DNA of 64,000 nucleotides from Liolophura sinensis. Its lineage: Eukaryota > Mollusca > Polyplacophora > Chitonida > Chitonidae. The stretch spans positions 32,474,402 to 32,538,401 of the forward strand of contig NC_088301.1 of the NCBI RefSeq assembly GCF_032854445.1, given 5' to 3'. How positions within the stretch are numbered: position 1 is the first letter of the stretch; each line of letters starts with the position of its first letter. Shown piece by piece: positions 1-12,700 of this stretch. Made by a program: the position numbers and the translations under genes. The notes beneath the pieces are model-generated. The model saw only the letters and a list, made by a program, of their open reading frames with translations. It was not told where the DNA came from and made no database searches.

Positions 1-2152
1 CTCAATATGCAATTTAGGATGTGTCACATATGAATGTACAAAAAACAACTCTGCTTTCTTGTTTAGGTATAAAAATGGATTTAAACACTTTTCTTAAGGC
101 TCCAGCAATCAGTTTCAAAATTAAGTAACCTTCAGTCTTGACTTCAGCAATGGTAGTTTCCAAAACAGCAAAGGCAAAAATGAACAAAACAAGGCCAGAG
201 TTTAAACAATTATCCAGGCATGGTTCCCCGTTACAACTGATCTGCTCATAATATTTTGTTATGAGGAAATTGCATGTTTAGTGTCTTGATCATTTACAAT
301 CTGTTGCAACAAAATTAATTAAACCAGATAAAAATGGCCCTGCTTTGCGTGCACACAAGCAGTGTCAAACTGGCTAAAAGCCACTTTCACAAGTTAAACC
401 AGCTTAGCTTTGCCCATGTGAACAGAGTATTTGAAACATGGTTACTTGCATTTAGTATAAAAGGTTGCCTTTTAGGGAAAAAATGTCATTGTCATTTGTG
501 AGAATTTCCACTTAGGGTTATTGTGAAAGGGCCTACATTGGGCCCCTCAGAAGCCTTTGATGTAATCCTGGCTAATGTTGAAAGGTCCAAAAGGGACAAA
601 ATGTGACTCACAGATTTTTCCGTGTGATGTATGAATTATTAAATGAATGAATGACTGACTGACTGATTATGGCTGAACACCACTTCAGCAATATTACAGG
701 CTTATTGTGGTGAGAAAACCTTCAAAGACAAACAAAAAGAGACAACTACTTTTTGAAACAACCATACCAAACATGGAAGACAAGCTTTAAGTTTTCGCCA
801 ACTGTGACAAACACAAATTATTTAAAATCCATTGAATGCAATGACTTTCATTATTATGAAAAATAGTCCTTATACAATAAACTCAAACATATAATTTAAA
901 TATCTATCCATATCTACAGCATCATCAGCAGGTTAAAACATCACACTCATAGGGTTTCTTTTAGGCCCGTTTTGCATCTGGTAATCGGACCCATTCCCCC
1001 AGGAAAACTATGGAAAATTCCCCCTCAGACAAAAAAAGCGAAATAAAGGAAAGTATTTTCAGTCACCAGTGGAATATTTGAATCCTTTTACAGATATGTT
1101 GACGGTAACAAATAGTTAAGCACCAAACAAACCAATCTGCACACTTGTGTCCGCGACATCGCTGACATGTCCCGTTCATGCATCACGTCAAAATCTCTAT
1201 TTTTAATATCTGTGTGTCAGAGACCGATGATCTAATGCACGCGGGGATAGTGCATGCAGCACTAATGAATCATGAATCGCCTTGTATCGTTTGTTGGAGT
1301 TACCACATTAACTCCATGAAGGAAATGGAAATAGTTGCATAGGTCTATAGTAGCCCGAAAATCCAGTCCTAGGATGGTCAACTCGACTGACCTCCGTATG
1401 TCAGCAATTTGGGGAAAATGCTTTTAATAGATATCAACGTTTGATGTGCCCCGACAAGTCAGAAAGGTCAATTACAGGTGCGCATGCGTAGCGTGCAAAA
1501 ACAATTGCTCCACGTGTAAAATGTCAAAGAGAGATATCATGGAGTAAGATGAAAGTTGTCCACAAGACCACAAAGTCATCAGCATATTTTTGTCCACAAC
1601 GTGTAAGTTTTGACACTTATTTTCGTTCTGCCGACTTGCTCATCAGAAGGCTCTGATACAACACAGGAATTTTACTATGGACATCGTGAATTACACCATA
1701 TCAAAAGACTCAAAACGGAAGGTTGAATACCACCCTCTACCCCCTTTCCTTCCTCTCCCCCCCCCCCCTCGGCCTCATTCAGACTCAAAATTTATTTTTC
1801 TGGGGAAACCCTGCACGCATGTTCAGATCATGTGGACCTAATCTGTCGCCAGGCCCAAATGGGAAAGCTCTAGGTTAGTCACCTTTTACGCCAAGCTTGC
1901 CTGGAGGGCTGCGATCCTATTCTCTTCACCCCAGAGTCTCCACGAGATCTGTCATGTATTTATAACTGATTTTGTCCAAATCAAATCTTATAAATCAGGA
2001 AATATTAACATGTGTAAATTAATGCTTCAGGAACACCTTGTCCTCAACCCTTAGTCAGTAAAATCATTTGTGCACTGTTGGATTTCATTCACTCAGAAAG
2101 AAAAATTGATAAGAAGTACATATCTAAATCATATTTGTGTGTTCTTTTGCAG
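1..2152. other. SMC2 intron or upstream sequence, no exon seen
   Basis: No exon matching the missing SMC2 N-terminal half (Walker A region) was found. The stretch ends at the acceptor of the first visible exon at 2153. It holds a poly-C run at 1757-1768 and a CpG-containing patch at about 1140-1640 with an NRF1-like site at 1479-1490. Otherwise it is AT-rich and without recognisable structure. Confidence 0.6.
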
Positions 2153-2230
2153 GAAACTTGGAAGAAGTCGGCTACTAAATTGACAGACATGGAGGAGTCT
2201 ATCAAAGCCTTCCAAAGTAAAATGATTGAG
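2153..2230 (+). CDS. SMC2: SMC2 exon, N-terminal coiled coil
   Basis: This 78-nt exon has phase 0 at both ends, with acceptor ttttgcag and donor gtcagg. It encodes 26 residues starting [10 protein letters not shown]. They align with the SMC2 region just before the conserved E-ELE-KRK-E segment. It is the first recognisable exon in the window. Confidence 0.82.
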
Positions 2231-5200
2231 GTCAGGACTGTGCTGTGATAAATATATGTCTTATGACAGATCTCAGTCCAACTATTTTCTTCAACAAATT
2301 GCTCTATTTAACTACAATTCTTTTGTTATCATATGTTAAACTTAAATATGGTATTATGTATTGCAAGATTTATCTGTCGGGCAATAAGTATGCTACTGTG
2401 ACATCACAAGAATGAAGTGAATGATGTGTGAACTGTCACTGTTGTCACTACTGTCCCCACACCCCCACACTGTCGTAATGCCACAACTCAAAACCAGACA
2501 AACTCAATTCCTATGATCTTATATAGACAAATTTTCAATAGATGTATGCATAAATTACATGTAAATAAAGAACTTCTTATAAATGGAAAAATTACAGTAG
2601 ATACACTTTATTTTTGAATGTTGATATCATATATTAATACATGTAAACATTAAAATTTCCATAGTCTTTTATGTGTTCTTTCTGATGTTAATGTCACTGC
2701 AGCCTATCAATCCCTAACCAATGTTTGTCGCAGGCTCAAATCCAAGCCTTGCTAAATTAGCTTGCTTGAAGTCCAGAAGTTTGTTACATGGGGAAGGGTG
2801 ATGGTTTACATAGCCTCTCTACCCGTAAAACTTGCTGTCATATAACTTTAAAATGAACACTCTTCAGTTTGCTGATTAAATACAAATAAAATTATTTAAA
2901 TAAATATTTATATAAACCTTAATTCCCAGCTATCTGAACAATGAAATAGCTGAATTCAATTTTTTTTTTATCTGAATGATGTGTTGCTTGTTGAAGGGTG
3001 AAGAGAAAATCAAAGAGTTATCAGTTGTGATTGACGAACTAGAGAGGAAAAGGGATGAGGTAAGCTGTATAGGTCCAAGGAAGTCCCATTTATTCTGTTG
3101 TGCCACAGGTTTTAAGCAAACCAAGTTACCTCACCAGGCTGTCATGGTGATTTTGTACCGTTCAGGTGGCCCAGCAGCGAGGGAATCTAGTTTACAGTTG
3201 AGTATAATGACATCAAGGTCGTAGATGTAAACTGGAAACTGTCGAAGCCTTAGTCAGGAAATTTGTCAGGTACCAGTGACGTACACCAGACAATTTGATT
3301 TCCTCCGTCCATAAACCTGACTGCTTTGTGTAACTTGTTTAAAGGAAAAATTCTTGAGTGTAGAGTTAAATAAAGAAATTTAGAAGTAGGCCAGATTCTT
3401 TATCCCTAGCATACTTTATGACTGGAGTTATTTAAATGTTGTTGAAATGTTCTTTCAAGGCACTAATTTCCATCTATAAATTTTAAGCATGTATGTTTTA
3501 ATTCTCAAATCAGCTCAATAAATTTTAATTTCCACCATTGAGTACGCCTCAGCATGTTAAATAGTTAAAAGTGAATTTAAAAAAAGGAAATAATAAATTT
3601 TTTTTTTAATTTGAAGTGTAATTTACAAACCTCATCGGGGCTTACTTTTGATTCATTTTTTTCATGGATGTGCCCTTCATTGCCGTGAACATTGAGTAAT
3701 TACAGGTTGCAGTCAAGCTGACAGATGGTGTTATGCATGCTTACAGGAAACTGGCAGTGTATTGGTCGAGCTGGAGAATAAACTGAAAGAGCAGCAAACC
3801 ATGGACACCAAAGCCTCATCGGCAGTAGACCACAAGAAGCAGGCTCTGAAGGATGAGGTCAAGAAACAGAAGAGCATCATAAAACAGGGAAATGAGGTAT
3901 CCTAACCAACCAGTCCCATCTGTTTCTTAATGGTGACCATGTGAAAGGCTTGTGAAGGATCCATGATGCATGGAGGTCTGGCCCCCTGGGTGTGTTCTTG
4001 TGTAGCCATGCACATTTTGTCAATTCACATGGTCTTTCATTTCCAGCCTCTCATTGAATTTATACCATCACATGGCACCCTGGGTATTCTCATTTGTGAT
4101 GATTTTATACTCCTTAACAACTCCTCTATTATATGCATATTTTGCTTCAGTAATCAGAAATAGTTTGAAGTGATATCAACATTGAACATACTTGGAATGC
4201 AGGGCCAGTGATATCAACATTGAACATACTTGGAATGCAGGGCCAGCTTTACGACCCCAATTCTGGCTCTCCCCAAAGTTGTTTTGACAGCTATTAGCAC
4301 TGACATCAACACGGCAGGCTGTGCAATTTTCGGACTGACCACTGGGTCCTTAGGAAAACAGTACATAGTTTAAAGTCATTTTTATGCCCCAAGAAGAAAG
4401 CTGAGAAGCATTTTTGAACTTTACATGTTATCCCACATCATATACTCCATATTAAGAAATAAATCCCAACTGTTTCATGTATCCTTTAAGGATAAAGCTG
4501 CCCTGGCAAACAAAGAGAAAGAAGTGGAAAAGATTCGTTCTGAGGTAGAGAAATTGGAGAAACAGAGCACAAGTGACCAGGAGGCACATACTGCTGCTCA
4601 GAAACACTACCAGGCTGTGAGCTCTGGTCTCTCCAGTAATGCTGACGGTGAAGATGCCACTCTGAATGACCAGCTCATGGGTAAGACACAGTGCTAGCTC
4701 CATACAAGGTAGTCCATAGCTGTATAAATGACACTTTGTTATTGTTATTGTTTTTAAATCCGTTTGTTCCTAGTGCTCAGATTTCTAGACGGACAGCATC
4801 ACATTTAGACTTTCCCGGTTCCTCTCATAAACCCGACATTTTATAAGTGAAAAATTCTTGAGTAAGTAAACACCGATCAGATTAAAAGATATCATAATTA
4901 ACCTTTCTGGTTATGTTGAATTGTATTATATCTATATGTTTGTTTTTTTTAGCTGCCAAGAATGATATAAGCAAGGCTGAGACAGAAACAAAGCAAACTC
5001 AAATGAGGTATTTTTCTTAATTTGTTAACGTAATTATCTTAACTTATCTTCTTTCAGTAAAAGATTTAAAATTTCACCTTATATAGGTCATCAGAGATTA
5101 CATTTGATGCTGAAATTAGGAAAATTTTACAGTAGAATATCATTCTACCCTGTACTCTTTTAAACACCTTTTTAAGAAGTCTCAGAATCAGGGAAAATCT

Positions 5201-6710
5201 TAAACTTAGTCATGGGTGAAATTTTAGGTCATTTATTGAATTTAAATTTTGTAATATTTCGCAAATTGTGTCTCCTTCCCCTATGGATTTTTCTAGAGCT
5301 TTGCTTAACTTTTGAAGCCAATGAGAGTTTCACCATTGTGGCAGATGTGAGTTTGTCCAGCTCATGCTGGCTTCCTCTTTGGTCATACACTGGAAGGTCT
5401 TGTAGCAACCTGCAGATGATCTTGAGTTTCCACCGTGCACTGCCCAGTTTCCTCCCACTATAATGCTGAACGCTGTCTATTCGTGATATAAGTTTGCAAA
5501 GTGAAAAACCAATATTTTGTTTATAATGTACATGGCTTAATGTTCTCCAGATATATGAAACACAAGCTCTGACAGTAGGGAAGTTTCAAGTTTGAACAGT
5601 CTGTAAAAATGATCTTTCTGTATCATGTAATTTATCAAAAATTATGAGCAGCTTTTGTTGACATTAATTTAAAGACTGCCTGTCTCGCCATATCCTGGAT
5701 ACACAAAATGACACCACTTTCCTTCAGGAACTTTTTAAGTTCACAAATGTCCATGTCCTTAATTTTCTCCATTGTTTGTCTACTCTAAATAACTTTTTCT
5801 GAAACTTGAGTAGTAAATTGAATCAAACACAGTTGCATAACGTTTCTGACAGGTCACATGGTACAGTACTTTCTGCAGTAAAAAAGTGTGAAATTGAAAC
5901 TCCCTTACTGAGGTCATATCTTTTAATGTACTCTCCCTGTTTCAACTGCAGTTTTACATTTGGGGTTTGTCATTTCTGGCAAGGTGCAATCTCCCTCCTC
6001 CCCCCCCCCCCCCATCCCCAGACTTTGCTTAGGTTTCCCTCTCCCACCTACATTATTATAGTTATGTGTGGAGAGTAACAGCTGATTTGTTTCAATCAGG
6101 TTAAAACACGCTCATCAGGAGATCAAAAAGAAAGAGGCAGAGTTGAAGAAGACAGAGCAGGACTATAAGAAAGACCTGGCTGCACAGGAAGCTGTGGAGA
6201 AAAACATGGAGAAGTTACAGGCAAGTTAAAGCACACCTACATTGTAGTCAGCTTACTGTTTTATAGAGTAAGGTCACACCAATTTTAAATGTTGTTTTAC
6301 AAGTAGAATAAACCATTTTTCAATGTCGGAGAAGGGTATAAAAATGAAAACTTGAAAAACCATCAAATTTGTGGAAAATGTGGATTATCCTGACAAGTTT
6401 TCCTTGCGAAGACATTTTTACTTGATGGGAGAGCCTAGAAAAACAGGCAAATCATAAAGGCCAAGAGATGGGACAAAATAAAAGGGTGGATTTTCATTTT
6501 TAGTTTTATTCCATCTTTGGATTTTTTTTAGTTTCCTCGACTATAAACACATAAATTAAACTAATGTTGCCTAAGACAGCCATTGAGAATAACATGGAGA
6601 ACTAACAGGCACATACAATCACACCCAAGCTGTTCAGTGTCTAACCATCGGCAGCAATCTTTTATTGCTCCTTTGAACCATGATTATCTAGTTATCAGAA
6701 GATGAACTGG

Positions 6711-6753
<43 letters not shown>

Positions 6754-9700
6754 CTCATGTATGTGTGTTTCAGACTGAGATGAAGAAACTAGGCTATGAG
6801 GATGGGAAGGAAGAGAGTTTGTCCAGTGAGAGACGTTCTCTCAGTCAGGAGGTACAACAGCTCAAGGAGACACTGGACCAGCTAGAGGCCAGGTGAGTGG
6901 GTCTTTCCTCCACCCATGAACTCAACTGAATTCTTATTACGGCATTAAACACTTACCAAAAACATAAATATTTCTTTGTTTTCCTGTCTCCTCAGAATTA
7001 TATATTTGAGACTGCTGGCATCCAGGCTTTACTTGTGCATAAGTGGCGGTGAAAATATTGTCAATAGAAAACTCATAAGTTCAAAACCAGGCTCTGTTGA
7101 TGTTCACAATTTGTACATATGCTGTGCAGGTTATTCCATTGTCCAACTTCCAGTTATTATCAGTTGTAGTTTTCAGAATATCATCCATTGGTGTTAATTT
7201 TCCTTTACCTGCGCATGTGATCTTTTCACTTTGTTGTCTACTCACCGCTACATCACAAGAGTGAAGTACCTGGTTATGTGCAGAATGGAGCTGGTAGTAA
7301 CTGATCAGTGGATGAAAGCTTTGATATGAATAGCAATTCGCTGTATAAATGTGTTGTAGATTTCCTCAGCTGCAGTTTGACTACAGAGACCCAGAGAAGA
7401 ACTTTGACAGGAGTAAGGTGCATGGGCTGGTGTGTAAACTGGTGAAGCTGAAGCAACCTCAGACTGCATTAGGGCTGGAAGTGGCTGCTGGGGGCAAGGT
7501 GAGATAACTCTTAATATATCTGTGGTAATAATTTGGATGGTATCATTGCTTCGTGTTGATGTAGACATAGGCTAGACAGGAGTGGAGATGACAAATGAAA
7601 ACACTTAATTAAAAAAGTGTAGTCAAGCAATACATATTTAAAAAATTCTTCCTTATTACTCTTTTTTTTCTTCTTTTTTTTTTGTTTTGTTTTTTCACAC
7701 ATCAGTATTCTGACAATGTGGTCTAGGGATCTAGTGGGTGATATCAATGTCCTGATTATATTAAAGTTTATTAGCAAAACATTAAAAAAAATAGCATTGT
7801 GAAGCACCAGGATGAGTATATGTGTTTTACTTGCAGCTCTATAACGTGATTGTGGACACAGAAGTGACAGGGAAGAAGCTGCTGCAGAAGGGAGAGCTGA
7901 GGAGACGCTACACCATCATCCCCCTAAACAAGATTGCTGGCCGATCCATTAATGCAGAGACAGTCAAACGAGCAGAGAGTTTGGTAAGGGAGTTGCTTCT
8001 CCTGTAACAGTCAAAGGGGCCTGGCTGGCTCAGGTGGTTAAGGTGCTGGCTAGCTGCAATTCTCAGGCCCTTGACCAATAAGGTCGCGTGTTCGTATCCA
8101 GCTCTCAACTTTTTGGCCAAGGCTTTTAATTGAAGACGTTTGTTAAGAACCTGGCAGTGGTCAGCGGTTTACTTTGAGCATGCCTGTTTCCTCCACATAT
8201 AAATCTGACTGCCATCATGTAACTGAAAAATTCTTAATCACGGCGTTAAACACCAAATGAGTAAACAAAAATGTAGTCACTGAACTTGTTTTTCTGTCTT
8301 CCCATGTATTCATGTCAGCATCAGCATTATTTAGGTCACACCATTTAAATTTTTAATTTTAGAATATTTTTTCAATGTAGAGAAATGTATAAAAATAAAA
8401 CCAGAATATCTTTCAATTTGTTGAAAGTGTTGACTTGTTTTTTCAGTTTTAGTGTCAGCTCGCTTGTAAAACAGGACATGAACTTGGCATTGTCTTATTT
8501 ACAAATGATATGATAACACAGTCAAAGATTTTGCATTAGTGTTTTCCTTAGTTCAAGATTTTTTAGAATTGGAATCTTACATCAGTAACCAATGACTTAG
8601 TTTTAGTTACTGCCAAATACTTATTCAAACACTGTTTATACATCACATTTAATAGGTGGGCAAAGATAACGTGAACACTGCACTTTCCCTGATTGGCTAT
8701 GAGAAGGACCTACAACCTGCAATGGAGTTTGTGTTTGGATCCAGCTTTGTCTGCAAGGATATGAACATTGCAAAGAAAGTAACTTTTGATGACAAAATCA
8801 TGAAGAAATCTGTCACCCTGGATGGAAATTCTTTTGATCCTGCTGGCACTCTTACAGGAGGTAAGCTTCTTAAAATCTTGTATTAGTGTCATTTTAAAAG
8901 CTGCTGTGTCAATCTACTCTGAACTGTGGCGCCTTTTCACGTGTATATAAGAGGCATTATTTTGTAATTTACTTCCACCTGTTTCCAAAACTCTCTGGAC
9001 AATATACATGTAGGTAATGACTGGTATTGTCTCAGATCATTTTTGGAGTTATCACTAGTGATATTGGCTGATATGGCTGCTGTAGTGGGCCTTGCTGCCT
9101 CATTTGGCTAGTGCTGTTTTTATCGCAGCCTTTGACAAATGAGGTGGCAGGCTGGAATCTGACTATCGCTGGGTTTTCTTCGGCTTTATCAGGAGGTTTT
9201 TCTGGTTCATTAACCTGACAAAAGAGTGGTGGGTTTTCCTGGAGTGTGGCATTAAACGAAATTTGTTAAGTCTGGAAATTGAAACTTACTTTTCCAGGCC
9301 TTGAAAAAGCTGTTGTTTTTTGTTAGTGACCCGGTAAAACCTTTAAATTGAGATCCAGCTGGGAACATGTAAAAACACACTACAGAACCAACCTCAGCTA
9401 CTATATAAAGCCTGATGAAATTCTCTTGCAGAAAGTTCTTTTCCAGCATCTTGAAATTGCATCAGTTATTAATTTGATTATTTATAAGAAGTAGCCAGGT
9501 AAATGTGAATATTGTTCCTGTGAGGGGAATTCATGGAAATCTAAAATTTGTAAGGTACAGAGTCCTGATTAAATAAATATCTACAGCCAGAGTGTTCCCC
9601 TCTGAAGCAAAAACTATGAAAACCCTAGGTATGTGTTGTGCAGAGGTGCAACTACTGTTCAATTATCCTTATACAGATTAGCCTCTTACCACACCATTGA

Positions 9701-12700
9701 CAATTAAAGCCCTGTCAGGACTAACTAACATCACTCAACTTGAAGCTGAGTCAACAAGTTGAACCGTGTTGAGTAGTTTGGAAGGCTTCTCCAGCTCCGT
9801 TCAGCAACACTCAACACCATCCGGCTTTGTTGAATCGGTAGTGTGCAGGTGTATTTTTTTGTCAAGTTGATTGAATGTACCCAATCAGAAGGCATGTAGA
9901 AATAACGTGACGGTTTTAAGGCATGTCACCTTGGCAAAATGGTGGCACCTAAGACGAAAGAGAGAAAGTGGTCTCAGTTCCATTGATACAGCAGTGTGAC
10001 CATGGCCATAAGCGCAGCCAATAAACCCATGACATGATTCTTCTGGCTGCTCATCATTGTGTCTCATGCATTGGAGAGAAAGATGGAAATTTCCCTCCAA
10101 TTTATCATAAGTTTAGTTAAAAAAAACTCAGCTCAACACAGTTCAACACACAACAGTGTTGGACAATGTTGACCTATCTGATTAGTGTGGACGGGACACC
10201 CAATTTACCTCAACAGCATTCAGGTTGCTGTTGAGTCAACAAACAGTGAACGATGTTGAACAGTCTGGATGGGGCTTAAGACCAGAGCTTGGGGTTAACT
10301 TCAAACGTTATCACTGATGACATTGAAACAAGATTTACATTCATCATGATTGGAATCTTGTGGTGTCTTTAGCTTGCCATTTCAGCCGTGCAGTACCATA
10401 CATATGATGATTACACTGATCCTTTACAAGAAGACAGCATGATGGTGAGAAATACATGTATATTGTGCAAACTCGGATCAGTTTGAGAGGCCTCCCCTAG
10501 GATTGATTCTGTGGTACACCTGACTGAGATGATGATTTTGGTTTTAGGTGCCCGTGCTCAGACTGCTTCCATTTTGACCAAACTACAAGAGCTGGTGGAA
10601 GTAGAACAGAAGCTGAACAGTAAACAGGAGCAGCTGAAACAAGTGGAAAAAGAACTGTACTCACTGAAGACTGTGGCTGACAGGTGAGCAAATAGCATTG
10701 CCATATTCCTTCTGGCTAAGAGAGTATACCAAGCATTCTACTAGTACAGGCACTCAGTACAAATGAAAGACGTTTGGTTTTCATGCAGTTAACGGCTCAA
10801 AATATTTTAAAGTTTTAATAAAATTTGGTGGGCATGTTCACTCCTCGGAAATTTTAATAGATCAAGTTTAATAACCATCTCAGTCTACGCATATTTAGTG
10901 ATTTCCTTGATTCTGATTGGATGTTGGTGTGTGTGTTATAACTCAGGGTGTGCACAGTCCTGAAACTCCCTAAAAGTGCTTGAAAAATAAAATTTCATTT
11001 CCAAGTACTTGAAAGTCCTTAAAAAAGACAAATACTCCTGGAAACTCCTTGAAAATCTTAGTTTGTCCCGAACTTAAATATTGTCCGCTGACCGCCGAGT
11101 CTGTTTATCGGGAGCTCGCTGATAATTCTCCAATAATGAGGGCTTCTGCTCGCACTCGCCATTTTTGCAAATTTAGAAGAATTTTTTGAAATGGTGATAA
11201 AATTTTAAAAAATGCAAATGTTTTTGGCAACAAACTAAGAAAAAATACAAATGTTGTACAAAATCTACCATGAGAGTTTTCTGGGGTTTTTAGCAGATTT
11301 TTTCCATAAGCGACAATTTTAAAGTTTAACGCTGTAGCTCATCCCCAAACATTCCGTGGCCAATAATCCTTGGTGCATACCTGGCCCAGCCCGTGAAAAA
11401 AGAAGCCATAAAAATCTTGACATACATGTAGCTTGACCGTCAAAATCTGGACCTTTCTATGCCGGCAGCTGGGAGGGGTGCCTAGCAACGCCAAGGGGAC
11501 GTCACTCGCAGCCTCATTACCACCTGTCTCCTTGTGTCCCCTCGCCCAGAATTTCAAACTTTCAGCATTAAAAGTCATACCTGCCTAAAGCTTAGACAAT
11601 TTCCATAATTTTGATACCAAGCATGCACCTGTACACCAAAAAGGCAGGCTGGCAGCAAAAAAAGACTTTACACCCTAAAATACACAGAATTACATTTGTC
11701 CCGAAAAAAGGAAGTTGTAATGGCGGTCGGTGTCCACTTTCATTTCAATCGACCACATCTCGGCGAAACAACAACAACACAGTTGTATGGCGATTACTTT
11801 ACAGAAATCTACAAAGGGGATTCAGCATTGTTGCAAGTTGGACTTACATTAAATAACGCTTGAAATCATTTTTGTCAAATAACGAATGAGAATCATGACA
11901 TGTAAAAATTAAAAAATTATCAAGGGAAATAAATCAAGGAGGAGTTACACCTGTAAATGAAGTTACCTCCCATGAAAATTTAAACTTTTTCACTTAATTA
12001 ACTATTTTCTTTGCATCCAAAAGTATATTAAATGTTTCAGAATATGTGCAGTTACATAAATGTGTACACCGTCGGGTTTTCTCCTGTCTGACTGTGTTAC
12101 TCCAATGTACTGATCATAATGTTGCACTTTTACAAATTAATTAATTAATTTCGTAACAAATTTTTCTGATAGAGGAAATTACATTTCACTAGGAACCTAC
12201 AGATAGGTTGAAAAAAGGATTGATATTTTTTTTTCCAAAAAGCAAAAACATACTGCCAAGCATTGGTCCATTATTTTGAGGACAGTTGTTCTAAATGTAA
12301 CATTTGATGAACTCCAGATATAGCTGGAACATACCAAACTGATCCTAGCAGCTACACCAAGGCAGATAGAAATGAATTACAGAAGGAGACCTACAAGAGT
12401 CGTGGCTGCTAAGGAAATATGGCTAAAGAAAAATAGTATTTACTACAAAGTTTGATGAGTGGCTAAAGTGACTGGCTAAAAAAAAATACTGACCCAGAGG
12501 AAGCCCTGCATAATGATATATTGCATTCATTTTTTTTACTGAGCCAAGACCGGGTCAAAGAATGTTCGCATTACAGAGGTGAAGGGCAGATATTTCTTGC
12601 AAAAGCAAGCACACTATTCAATATACATGCATGCAAATTAAAGCATCTATAATTCAGACTTAAAATATGGTCTATAATTTGCACCATGGTAAGTTTAAAC

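Noticed and set aside
3963-4163. Hydrophobic 66-codon open frame as a small membrane protein
   Set aside because: It lies within an SMC2 intron with no promoter or conservation evidence; such frames are expected by chance in AT-rich sequence.
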